A stretch of DNA of 41,155 nt from positions 1 through 41,155 of the forward strand of contig CAYIZP010000031.1 in the NCBI GenBank assembly GCA_964367905.1, written 5' to 3'. Source of the DNA: CAUPWF01 sp964367905. GTDB taxonomy: Bacteria > Bacillota > Clostridia > Lachnospirales > Lachnospiraceae. Made by a program: the position numbers and the translations under genes. Below the pieces are notes generated by a model. That model was not told the DNA's origin, made no database searches, and saw nothing but the letters and a program-made list of their open reading frames with translations. Shown one piece after another: positions 16,177-24,058 of the stretch; within the stretch, counting starts at the first letter, position 1; every line of letters begins with the position of its first letter.

Positions 16177-17673
16177 CTATAAATACTTAGCAGCTAAATT
16201 GAAGATTTCTTCTTGTGTTGTCTCCGAAGATTCAACAATACCAGAAATTCTTCCAGAACTCATTACTGCTATTCTATTTGTACAACCCATTAACTCAGGC
16301 ATCTCCGAGCTAACCATAATAATTGCTTTCCCTTGATTCGCAAGCCTTATCATCAATTGATAAATTTCATATTTAGCACCAACATCAATACCCCTTGTCG
16401 GCTCATCCAGCAACAAAACATCTGGATCTGTTAACAGCCACTTTCCAATGATTACTTTTTGTTGGTTTCCTCCACTTAATTCCGAGATTAATGAAGTCTG
16501 TCCATTTGTCTTAATCTTCATATTCTTGATCTGCTCGTCTGTATCTGCAACCATTCTTGCATTGTTTAGCTTAATGCCATTTACATAGTTGTGGAAGTTC
16601 GCACTACAAGAGTTGAACTTAATATCTGCTACTGGGAAGATTCCTGTAGCTCTTCGCTCTTCTGTCAGTAATGCAAATTTGTTCTGTCTCGCTTTCAGTG
16701 GTGTCGAGTTATCTAATTCTTTACCATCTAAATAGATTTTCCCACTCTCTAGTGTTCGTATACCAAATAGAGATTCCAATAACTCAGATCGTCCTGCTCC
16801 TACCAATCCATATAGGCCGAGGATTTCACCTTTTCTAACTTCAAGATCAATATTTGTAATTTTAGGTTCATAAGTAGTTGTCATATTTTCTATCTTTAAA
16901 AATGTATCCCCAGGAACATTTGTCACTTCTGGAAAACGATTCTCTAACCCTCTACCAACCATCATTGCAACAATTTTATCTAAATCCAAGTCTTCGATTT
17001 TCTCTGTTCCAACATATTCTCCATCTCGCAGAACAGTAACTTCATCACTTATCTCAAAGATTTCATCCATCTTATGCGAAATATAGATAATTCCAAATCC
17101 TTTTGCTTTTAGATTTCTTATAATTTTATAAAGCGTTTCAACTTCTTTTTCTGTCAATGAACTTGTAGGCTCGTCCAAAACAATAATCTTCGCATCATAG
17201 CTAATTGCTTTTGCAATCTCAATCATCTGTCTTTGACTTACACTCAAATCATGAAGCTTTGCATTTGGGTCTACTGGAACACCTATTTCTTCGAAGAACT
17301 TTTTCGTATCTTCATATTTCTTTTTCTCATCAATGACCATTCCTTTTTTCGGATAACGTCCTAACCAGATGTTATCACTTACAGTCATTTGTAATATCTG
17401 ATTCAACTCTTGATGTACCATGGAAACCCCATTCTCAAGAGCGTGTTTTGGGTCATCGAAATTAAATTCTTTTCCCTCTAAGTAAAACTTTCCTTTTTCT
17501 TGGAAATATATACCAAACATACATTTCATTAAAGTTGATTTACCTGCTCCATTCTCACCCATCAATGAATGAACAGTACCAGGTCTTACATTTAAGTTAA
17601 CCCCCTTAAGAACTTGAACACCATTAAATGATTTATGCACATCTTTTATTTCTAATAAATACTCATTGGCCAC
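16177..17673 (-). CDS. mglA: Galactose/methylgalactoside-type ABC transporter ATPase
   Basis: The 498-residue protein has two fused ABC domains, as in the CUT2 family. The first has a full Walker A (GENGAGKS, 39-46), the signature LSVSQRQM and Walker B IIVLDEP. The second has the degenerate Walker A GLVGAGRSELL and an intact LSGGNQQK signature with LLLDEPTRGID, the usual asymmetry of MglA/RbsA proteins. Translation starts at GTG (17671-17673) with GAGGTG 7 nt upstream. A hairpin with a T-rich tail lies between mglB and this gene, which would lower its expression relative to the binding protein. Confidence 0.92.
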   Translation of the reverse strand: MANEYLLEIKDVHKSFNGVQVLKGVNLNVRPGTVHSLMGENGAGKSTLMKCMFGIYFQEKGKFYLEGKEFNFDDPKHALENGVSMVHQELNQILQMTVSDNIWLGRYPKKGMVIDEKKKYEDTKKFFEEIGVPVDPNAKLHDLSVSQRQMIEIAKAISYDAKIIVLDEPTSSLTEKEVETLYKIIRNLKAKGFGIIYISHKMDEIFEISDEVTVLRDGEYVGTEKIEDLDLDKIVAMMVGRGLENRFPEVTNVPGDTFLKIENMTTTYEPKITNIDLEVRKGEILGLYGLVGAGRSELLESLFGIRTLESGKIYLDGKELDNSTPLKARQNKFALLTEERRATGIFPVADIKFNSCSANFHNYVNGIKLNNARMVADTDEQIKNMKIKTNGQTSLISELSGGNQQKVIIGKWLLTDPDVLLLDEPTRGIDVGAKYEIYQLMIRLANQGKAIIMVSSEMPELMGCTNRIAVMSSGRISGIVESSETTQEEIFNLAAKYL

Positions 17674-17699
17674 GTATTCTCACCTCGTTTTAAAAAATA

Positions 17700-17727
17700 A
17701 TTGGGGCATACCATGATATACCCCAAT
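17700..17727 (-). terminator. Intercistronic (leaky) terminator between mglB and mglA
   Basis: ATTGGGG (17700-17706) pairs with CCCCAAT (17721-17727), with a further ATA/TAT pairing inside. On the minus strand the stem is followed by TATTTTTTAAAA. Such an element inside an operon would give more binding-protein mRNA than ATPase/permease mRNA. Confidence 0.65.
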
Positions 17728-17759
17728 CACTTTCTTTTGAATTTACTGATTTAATTTTC

Positions 17760-18857
17760 TTATTTAAAATCTGCTACGTTTTCTGCTGTTACTCCAACAT
17801 ATGGTACACGAACAGCTTTTGTTTCTTCATTTTCGATTGTCCAGTCTGTTCCTTCTACTACATCTTTTCCTTGAGCTGCATTTACCGCTAAGTCAATTGT
17901 AGCTTGAGCTTGGTTTACACCGTCGTTCAATACTGTACCGTTCATTGTTCCAGCTTCAATCATTGTAAGTGCTTCATCTAAAGCGTCAACTCCGTATAAT
18001 GGGATTGATGTTGCTGCTTTTTCCATCGCTGCTGCTGCACCGAATGCCATACCATCGTTGTTTGCGATTACTAATTCGATATCGTCACCAAATTGTGTAA
18101 TCCATCCACTCATGTTTGCTTCACCGTCTGCTGTAGACCATGTAGCTGATGGTTGCATTGCTAATTCTTCCACTGTGATTCCAGCTTCTTCGATTGTTTT
18201 TACAGACCACTCAGTTCTTGCTTCCGCATCTGGATGTCCTGCTTCACCTTTTAACATTACGTATTGGATTGTTCCATCACCATTTTTGTCCCAGTCAGCG
18301 TTAGCTGCGATGTCTGCTGCCATCATTTCACCTTGAATAATTCCAGACTCTGCTGAGTTTGTTCCTACATACCATACTTTATCGTAAGATGTCATTGATC
18401 CGTCTGTTGCTTCTTTGTTGAATAAAATCAATGGGATATCAGCTGCTTGAGCTTTTCCAATAACTTCTCCTGCTGCTGCAGGGTCAACTAAGTTAATTGC
18501 TAATACGTCAACACCTTGAGTGATGAATGTATCGATTTGGTTGTTCAATGTAGCTTGGTCACCTTGTGAGTCAGCAATATCAATTTCTGCTCCTGCTGCT
18601 GCTGCTGCTGATTCTAATGCTGGCTTAACTACACCGTTCATAAAGTTATCTGCTCCAGAATAAATATTTGCTCCGATTACAACTCCAGAATCTCCTGATG
18701 CTTCCTCTTCTTCTGCTGGCGCTTCCTCTTCTGCTGGTGCCTCTTCTTCTGTTGCCTCTTCTGCTGGTGCTGCTTCTTCTGCTGGTTGGCTACAACCTAC
18801 TAACATTCCTGCTGTCATTACTGCGCATAAAAGTGCTGCTAATACTTTTCTTTTCAT
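17760..18857 (-). CDS. mglB: Galactose/glucose-type substrate-binding lipoprotein
   Basis: The 365-residue protein has a lipoprotein signal peptide with lipobox LVGC (Cys22). An acidic linker of about 30 residues follows, built of repeated Ala-Pro-Ala-Glu-Glu units, encoded by a low-complexity stretch at about 18690-18790. The mature domain is a periplasmic-binding type 1 fold like MglB: VIGANIYSGADNFM, DVLAINLVDPAAAGEVIGKA, IPLILFNKEA and NNDGMAFGAAAAMEKA. It delivers a hexose to MglAC. AAGGAGG precedes the ATG. Upstream lie a plausible promoter and two 12-bp direct repeats 22 bp apart that may bind the nearby response regulator. Confidence 0.9.
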   Translation of the reverse strand: MKRKVLAALLCAVMTAGMLVGCSQPAEEAAPAEEATEEEAPAEEEAPAEEEEASGDSGVVIGANIYSGADNFMNGVVKPALESAAAAAGAEIDIADSQGDQATLNNQIDTFITQGVDVLAINLVDPAAAGEVIGKAQAADIPLILFNKEATDGSMTSYDKVWYVGTNSAESGIIQGEMMAADIAANADWDKNGDGTIQYVMLKGEAGHPDAEARTEWSVKTIEEAGITVEELAMQPSATWSTADGEANMSGWITQFGDDIELVIANNDGMAFGAAAAMEKAATSIPLYGVDALDEALTMIEAGTMNGTVLNDGVNQAQATIDLAVNAAQGKDVVEGTDWTIENEETKAVRVPYVGVTAENVADFK

Positions 18858-18914
18858 TTATAACTTCCTCCTTTTTTTGTGTTACTTTTCGTAACATCTT
18901 ATGAAAAGGAGTAT

Positions 18915-18944
18915 ATCATATGCAAATTTATATTACTATGTGAA
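18915..18944 (-). promoter_or_regulatory. Candidate mglB promoter
   Basis: On the minus strand TTCACA (18939-18944) and TATGAT (18915-18920) are separated by 18 bp. The weak -35 box lies inside the first of two direct repeats, as expected for an activator-dependent promoter. Confidence 0.5.
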
Positions 18945-18972
18945 TTTTTATGTTTTTTTGTATGAATTTTTA
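18939..18972. promoter_or_regulatory. 22-bp-spaced direct repeats upstream of mglB
   Basis: TGTGAATTTTTA (18939-18950) and TATGAATTTTTA (18961-18972) agree at 11 of 12 positions and start exactly 22 bp apart, about two helix turns. This is the layout of sites for AraC-type response regulators. The neighbouring YesN-like regulator is the obvious candidate to bind. Confidence 0.5.
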
Positions 18973-18998
18973 CTTTTTGTTCATATATTGTTAATATT

Positions 18999-19997
18999 TC
19001 AATCAAATGGAAATAAAACTCGCTGATATTCTTCCTCGAACATCAGCTCTTGTGTCACTAGGGTAGTCTTCGTATCCACATCCGACGTTTCTATCGGAAC
19101 TTCATTAATCAGCTCATATGCATACTCTACTCCCAGATACCCCATTGCAAATGGGTTCTGCACAATGAGTGCATCTACATTTCCTCTCTCTAACATTCCA
19201 ATTGATATGGTATTATTATCAAATGCCACTACGGTAGTCTCATCCCCGATTCCTAGTTCTTCTATTGCATATCCCACTCCAAGACTTGTCCATTCATTGA
19301 ACGTCGCAATCACATTTAAATCTGGATTCTCCTCAAATAAGCGTAGGGTCTCCTCTTTTGCTTCTTCGGTTGTCGATAGTACATTAATCCCAACAACAGA
19401 CTCTAATCTAGGGTCCTTACTGATACAGTCTCTAAACCCAGCCTCTCTCTCCTGTCCATTTGCAGAATTCTTATCAAAATTGACAATCCCGACTCGAAGT
19501 GCTTCCTCTTCAGCCTCAAGCGCTGCTTCTCCAGCCATATAGCCAGCCATATAATTATCCGTACCGATATGATACTTCACACCATCGCTATTCACATCAC
19601 TGTCAATACTCACCACATAAACCCCTTGACTAATCGCATACTCTACCGCCTCCGCATTTGCATTGTAGTCTATGGCTGAAAAAACAATCACCTGAACTCC
19701 GTCCGCAACCGCCTCTTCTATTAACCTATTTTGAGTTTCATAGTCTTCCTCATTATCCGGCCCTTCAAATGAAATATTCAGATTGTATTCAACAGATGCC
19801 GTATTTGCTCCTGCTTCTACCTCGTTCCAAAAATCAGAGGTGGTCGATTTTGTAATCACTGCCACTTGGACTGCCCCACCATCCACATCCTCTAGCTGCA
19901 TCTTGTCGAAACTATAGGAAATAACTGCACCACCTATGATGTATACTACTATCAAAATCAGGATCGCTATGATAATTGAAATTTTATTTTTCGTCAT
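18999..19997 (-). CDS. Membrane-anchored sugar-binding sensor protein (PBP type 1)
   Basis: The 332-residue protein has one N-terminal transmembrane segment (about 7-28) without a lipobox cysteine, then a periplasmic-binding type 1 domain: VQVAVITKSTTSDFWNEVEAGANTA, EEAVADGVQVIVFSAIDYNA, YHIGTDNYMAGYMAGE and VIATFNEWTSLGVGYAIEE. It is not beside its own permease but overlaps the sensor kinase gene by 14 bp and has AAGGAGGGG before the ATG. Comparable proteins encoded with YesM/YesN-type systems act as sugar-binding co-sensors that touch the kinase's extracellular domain. I infer the same here, with the adjacent mgl transporter as target. It could also serve as an extra binding protein for that transporter. 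Confidence 0.82.
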   Translation of the reverse strand: MTKNKISIIIAILILIVVYIIGGAVISYSFDKMQLEDVDGGAVQVAVITKSTTSDFWNEVEAGANTASVEYNLNISFEGPDNEEDYETQNRLIEEAVADGVQVIVFSAIDYNANAEAVEYAISQGVYVVSIDSDVNSDGVKYHIGTDNYMAGYMAGEAALEAEEEALRVGIVNFDKNSANGQEREAGFRDCISKDPRLESVVGINVLSTTEEAKEETLRLFEENPDLNVIATFNEWTSLGVGYAIEELGIGDETTVVAFDNNTISIGMLERGNVDALIVQNPFAMGYLGVEYAYELINEVPIETSDVDTKTTLVTQELMFEEEYQRVLFPFD

Positions 19998-21741
19998 ACT
20001 GCCCCTCCTTAATCTTTGGCATATGAATTATCACTCGAGTTCCTTCATCCAACTCGCTTTCAATTTCTAATCCATACGCTTCTCCAAAATAGATTCGGAT
20101 TCTATCATGAACATTTTTAATCCCAATTCCTACTCGATCTCCTGGTTCACGCTGTAAGATTTCCTCACATTGTTCCTCCGACATTCCAACCCCATTATCT
20201 TCAACACTCATTATGATTTCATCCTCAGTTTCCGAAATGATAATACGAATTTCACCCTCATCCACCATACGGTCAAGTCCATGATAGATGGAATTTTCTA
20301 TAATCGGTTGTAATGTAATTTTATTACAGAGATAGGATTTGCAACCTTCTTCCACTTCAATGGCATAGGTAAATTGATTCTTATATCTATAATTCAGAAT
20401 CTGTAAATAGCATCTCGCATGTTCCACTTCATTCTCAATCGGAATCAACTCATGCCCCCTACTGATGCTGATGCGAAAGAGTTTTGCCAATGCATTGACC
20501 ATCTCCACCGCTTCCTCTGATCGTCTCTCCTCGCACATCCAAGCAATCGAGTCCAGGGTATTATATAAAAAATGCGGATTAATCTGAGATTGTAATGCAT
20601 TCAACTCTGTCTTTCTTAAAGTAATTTCTTCCTTACGCACCTTTTCCATCAGGCGTTGGATACGCACAACCATATGTCCAAAGGAATCGGATAGTTGGTT
20701 AATCTCTTTCGTTCCTATCACGGATTGATACTGGAATTCCTCCGCCCTCGTTTCAAAATCCTCCATAGCGCTCTGTAGTTTCTTTGCTGGACTAGAGAAC
20801 ACTCGCGCGAACAAAATACCAATTGCAAGACTTGTGAACAGCACCATAACCAATATGGTTACCACAATCATAAGCATGCTTTCCACCTTGCTCGTAATCA
20901 TCTCATCGACATAGCTCACCCCAACCACACGCCAATTAGAATTACCCAAGGATTGTAGTGTGTAAATCTCATTATCCCTTGTATAGGAACCGTCAGCCAT
21001 AAGTGTGATTTCTTCTATCGGCTCCTCTTTGATTTCGCTAAAGATAATATTTTGTTGAGGATGATAGATGATGTTTCCCATATCATCTACGATATAGCAG
21101 TATCCATGTTGTCCGATTCCCACATCATCAATATAACTCGCAATTTCGGAAAATTGAATATCCATACCTATTTGTACACTCTCATTCGATTGTGTGATTA
21201 CATTTTTAGAAAGGGTAACAACCCATGGATATTCATCCACGAACATGGAAGTCACATGAGGTTTCGATATGTTCAGTCCAGCATGGGGCAGTTCTTGATT
21301 TGACTCCTCCAGATTTACGTAGGATAGGTTCAATCCTATTTCCTCTTTATACTCCCAGTTTCTCGACCATGAATCTAAGATTGCTTGGTCTTCTCCATAG
21401 GTAGTTATCGCAACAACATCAGAACGAATCGCGAGTAAATTTTCCACAGTACTATCCCAATTTTCTGAAGCATTATATACACTTCCCTCCAATATTTCCA
21501 TCAGACTTCCCATGTCATCAATATATGAGTGAATGGTATTGGCTGCTTGGGCAACTGTTTGTTCACTATTAATTGTCGTATTTTCCTCGATAGAGCGCTC
21601 ATAGATATTGATGAAAATAATAACCACAGAAAGCAAGGTTACTAGCACAATGCTAGTAACCGCCCAAGTCATCAATGTTGTCATCGATATATTTCTCAAT
21701 TTGTTTTTCAATTCACTCTTCTTAGTTTTCTTCTCCCTCAT
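19984..21741 (-). CDS. YesM/LytS-type sensor histidine kinase
   Basis: This 585-residue kinase has a transmembrane segment (about 20-45), an extracellular Cache-like region, a second transmembrane segment (about 290-315), a HAMP linker, the His_kinase domain with QSQINPHFLYNTLDSIAWM (phospho-acceptor H390), and a HATPase domain with NSIYHGL, DNGVGM and GIGIKNV. A longer frame starts at 21825, but ATG 21739-21741 with GGAGAC 7 nt upstream removes a 28-residue tail that only overlaps the regulator gene. It overlaps the response regulator gene upstream by 20 bp and the sugar-sensor gene downstream by 14 bp, so the three are coupled. The likely signal is a sugar-loaded binding protein. Confidence 0.92.
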   Translation of the reverse strand: MREKKTKKSELKNKLRNISMTTLMTWAVTSIVLVTLLSVVIIFINIYERSIEENTTINSEQTVAQAANTIHSYIDDMGSLMEILEGSVYNASENWDSTVENLLAIRSDVVAITTYGEDQAILDSWSRNWEYKEEIGLNLSYVNLEESNQELPHAGLNISKPHVTSMFVDEYPWVVTLSKNVITQSNESVQIGMDIQFSEIASYIDDVGIGQHGYCYIVDDMGNIIYHPQQNIIFSEIKEEPIEEITLMADGSYTRDNEIYTLQSLGNSNWRVVGVSYVDEMITSKVESMLMIVVTILVMVLFTSLAIGILFARVFSSPAKKLQSAMEDFETRAEEFQYQSVIGTKEINQLSDSFGHMVVRIQRLMEKVRKEEITLRKTELNALQSQINPHFLYNTLDSIAWMCEERRSEEAVEMVNALAKLFRISISRGHELIPIENEVEHARCYLQILNYRYKNQFTYAIEVEEGCKSYLCNKITLQPIIENSIYHGLDRMVDEGEIRIIISETEDEIIMSVEDNGVGMSEEQCEEILQREPGDRVGIGIKNVHDRIRIYFGEAYGLEIESELDEGTRVIIHMPKIKEGQYDEK

Positions 21742-23002
21742 TGCTCTGTCTCCTGTATGCATTTGGTGACATTCCCACATATTTCTTAAAACAATAGCTA
21801 AAGTAATGTTGGTCGCTATACCCACACATCTCTGTAATCTCGCGAATTTTCAATTGACTACCTAACAACAATTCCTTTGCCGTCTCTACTCTCTTCTTCG
21901 TCAACAACTCGATAAAGGTACTCCCCATATGCTTCTTAATCAATGCACTCAGGTAATTGGGACTAATTGCAATGTCATTACTAATTGAAACAAGTGAAAT
22001 TCCCGCATCTGCATATTCTTTTTCAATCTTATTCAATGCCTTATCGCAGATTTCAGATCCACTTGAAATTTTTTCATCTTCATCTAGTCGTTCTATATCC
22101 GATATATATCTTGCAAGACCATCGTCCCGATTACACTTAGTAATCGCCTTCATCGCCTCACCATAAGCCTCATGGCAATCTTGCAGATTCTCCTTCTCCT
22201 TGCTAATTCCAATATGGGCATCCAACTCCATAATACGCCTCGTGCTTTGAATGATATCATCCACAAGAATATGCAAGTATTTGTTCATTTCTCTAGAGGT
22301 TGCACAAATCAGAGAAACAATTCGATTTCCCACATAGAAGGTATTGTGTTTTACATACTTTTTCAAAACGCTCTCAATGGCATTGATATTCTCTGCTACC
22401 GTGCAATTCTTCCCATCTTCATTCCAAAAATTTGATACAATGACCGTATATCTTAATTGGCTTGTATCATTTGTTAAAATTCCACACTCTTTGGCTTCTA
22501 GCAACAGCTGCTGCTCTCTGTCTTCTCCTGACTCTTCTTGATAACTGTCTAGAATCAAAGGCATCAAAAAATTTGCAATTTCCGCTCGCCCTTGTTTCTG
22601 GGTACTGCCCAAGAACTCGGCAAATTTATCATCGATTTTTCTCTTAATATTCTTTAATTCTATCGTTAAATCCTGAGCTGTAATTGGCTTTAGCATATAA
22701 CTGACCACATTGTATTGAATGGCCTGCTGGGCATAGGAAAAATCATCATACCCACTCAAGAAAGCAATCTGAGTATTTGGTCTAACTTCCCGTACTTCTC
22801 GTGCTAGTTCAATCCCTGTCATAAACGGCATCTTCACATCCGTCAACAGCAGGTCTGGCTCTAATTTTTCCACTAATTCTAGGGCCTCAATCCCATTTTC
22901 CGCCTCTCCAATTACTTGAAATCCAATCTCGTCCCATTTCACCTTGCGGATCAGAGCTTTTCTCAAATCCCATTCATCGTCTACTACAATCACTGTGTAC
23001 AT
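21722..23002 (-). CDS. YesN-type response regulator with AraC DNA-binding domain
   Basis: The 426-residue protein begins with a receiver domain (VIVVDDE, phosphorylatable D55 in LLTDVKMP, K105 in YMLKP). A variable middle region of about 200 residues follows, then an AraC-type double HTH: GISLVSISNDIAISPNYLSALIKKHMG and REITEMCGYSDQHYFSYCFKKYVGMSPNAYRR. Phosphorylation by the kinase encoded next would let it activate transport genes. The best candidate target is mglB, whose promoter carries two 22-bp-spaced repeats. It is the first gene of the three-gene sensory unit. I found no convincing promoter in the 76 bp upstream. Confidence 0.93.
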   Translation of the reverse strand: MYTVIVVDDEWDLRKALIRKVKWDEIGFQVIGEAENGIEALELVEKLEPDLLLTDVKMPFMTGIELAREVREVRPNTQIAFLSGYDDFSYAQQAIQYNVVSYMLKPITAQDLTIELKNIKRKIDDKFAEFLGSTQKQGRAEIANFLMPLILDSYQEESGEDREQQLLLEAKECGILTNDTSQLRYTVIVSNFWNEDGKNCTVAENINAIESVLKKYVKHNTFYVGNRIVSLICATSREMNKYLHILVDDIIQSTRRIMELDAHIGISKEKENLQDCHEAYGEAMKAITKCNRDDGLARYISDIERLDEDEKISSGSEICDKALNKIEKEYADAGISLVSISNDIAISPNYLSALIKKHMGSTFIELLTKKRVETAKELLLGSQLKIREITEMCGYSDQHYFSYCFKKYVGMSPNAYRRQSNEGEEN

Positions 23003-23078
23003 AAAGTTCGTCCCCCTATGTCAAATCATTTATGCTTCAAACTTCGCTAAGTCCCGTCATATCATCACTCCAGATACA

Positions 23079-23861
23079 CTAAATACCATTAAGTTCCTGC
23101 AAGAATTTCTTTAATTCTTTCACTACATTATCGGTACTATGTGTGCAAAAATCCTTGATTTCCTTAGGTGCTACATTCATCGCATAACTCTGTCCCACAA
23201 GTTTAAGCATCTCTACATCATTCCATTGGTCTCCAAACGCCATACATTCCTCTGGTCTAATTCCCAAATCATCTATAACATGTTGCAACGCACTCCCTTT
23301 TGTAACCCCAAAAGGCATAATATCCATCCACCAACTTCCAGATGTGACAACATGTGCCTTTTCCCTAAATAAGGTTTCGAATTTCTCAGCGATTTTTTCT
23401 GTTCCATTTAACCCACAAATTGAAACATTAATAACTTCTTTATCTAAAGTTAATAAATCCTCTACTTCAATTACATTCAATTCTGATTTTAACTCGTTAA
23501 CATAGGCCTCGTTCTTTGAGTCCACATAGAGTCCATCAGGGCAAGAGAATGCGAGCTCACACTGCTCATCATCTCGAACCACTTCTAACAACTCTCCAAG
23601 CAGTTCCTTCGAGTGAACATTTGGAACATGTATTTCGCCATCTACCGTATACATACTTCCGTTGTCTGCTATGTATAAGATTTCATCCTTTACTTCCTCA
23701 AATAGACTTACAATATTCTGATATGGTCTCCCACTTGCAGCAACAAAGACAATCCCCTTTTCTTTCAATTTTCGAATCACATCAAACAATTCTGGCTCAA
23801 AAGACTTCGCGCCATCTTGTAATAAAGTTCCATCAATATCACTTGCAATTAATTTTATCAT
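23079..23861 (-). CDS. Cof-type HAD-IIB family phosphatase
   Basis: The 260-residue protein is a haloacid dehalogenase-superfamily hydrolase with a C2B cap: catalytic SDIDGTLL (D8, D10), AASGRPY, the lysine motif GVTKGSAL and the metal motif FGDQWNDVEML. Cof-type enzymes dephosphorylate sugar phosphates, nucleotides or cofactors such as pyridoxal phosphate, and the substrate cannot be read from sequence. A GAGGAG site precedes the ATG. It appears to be a single gene, and the 60 bp immediately upstream are a decayed cutC-like remnant. A role in dephosphorylating sugar phosphates would fit the neighbourhood but is not shown. Confidence 0.92.
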   Translation of the reverse strand: MIKLIASDIDGTLLQDGAKSFEPELFDVIRKLKEKGIVFVAASGRPYQNIVSLFEEVKDEILYIADNGSMYTVDGEIHVPNVHSKELLGELLEVVRDDEQCELAFSCPDGLYVDSKNEAYVNELKSELNVIEVEDLLTLDKEVINVSICGLNGTEKIAEKFETLFREKAHVVTSGSWWMDIMPFGVTKGSALQHVIDDLGIRPEECMAFGDQWNDVEMLKLVGQSYAMNVAPKEIKDFCTHSTDNVVKELKKFLQELNGI

Positions 23862-23883
23862 TTCATTCTCCTCATATTACTAT

Positions 23884-23944
23884 TGAAATAAATCAACAAA
23901 ACACTTCATTCGAATCTTATACAAAATAAAGTTATCTGTCAAGA
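23884..23944 (-). pseudogene. cutC-derived fragment upstream of the HAD gene
   Basis: This 61-bp segment matches 38347-38407, inside the intact cutC gene of this window, at 54 of 61 positions without gaps and in the same orientation. The cutC frame survives as LTDNFILYKIRMKCFVDLF against LTDSFTLDKIRMKSFVDLI. A TAG follows shortly after in that frame, then the HAD ribosome binding site. Similarity fades on both sides, so this is a remnant, not a gene. Confidence 0.65.
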
Positions 23945-24058
23945 TATCTTTACTGCATAAACGTCAAAACCATAGAAAAAATCCCCTTTAACCAATGTTT
24001 TATACATCAATTCAAGAAGATTTTATTTTCTCTTTATATAATCTTGACAGTTCCAAAA

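Noticed and set aside
18690..18790. Repetitive CTTCTTCTGCTGG-like DNA taken for a repeat array
   Set aside because: It simply encodes the low-complexity acidic linker of the MglB lipoprotein; units are irregular and in frame, so it is not CRISPR or a mobile repeat.
18668..18904. Leucine-rich plus-strand frame
   Set aside because: It is the antisense shadow of the repetitive Ala/Glu/Pro linker and signal peptide of the mglB gene.
21742..21825. Longer start for the YesM-like kinase
   Set aside because: The extra 28 residues only overlap the response regulator gene; ATG 21741 has a properly spaced GGAGAC site.
23516..23929. 137-codon plus-strand frame antisense to the HAD gene
   Set aside because: It has no recognisable domain or ribosome binding site and lies opposite a clear HAD phosphatase gene.
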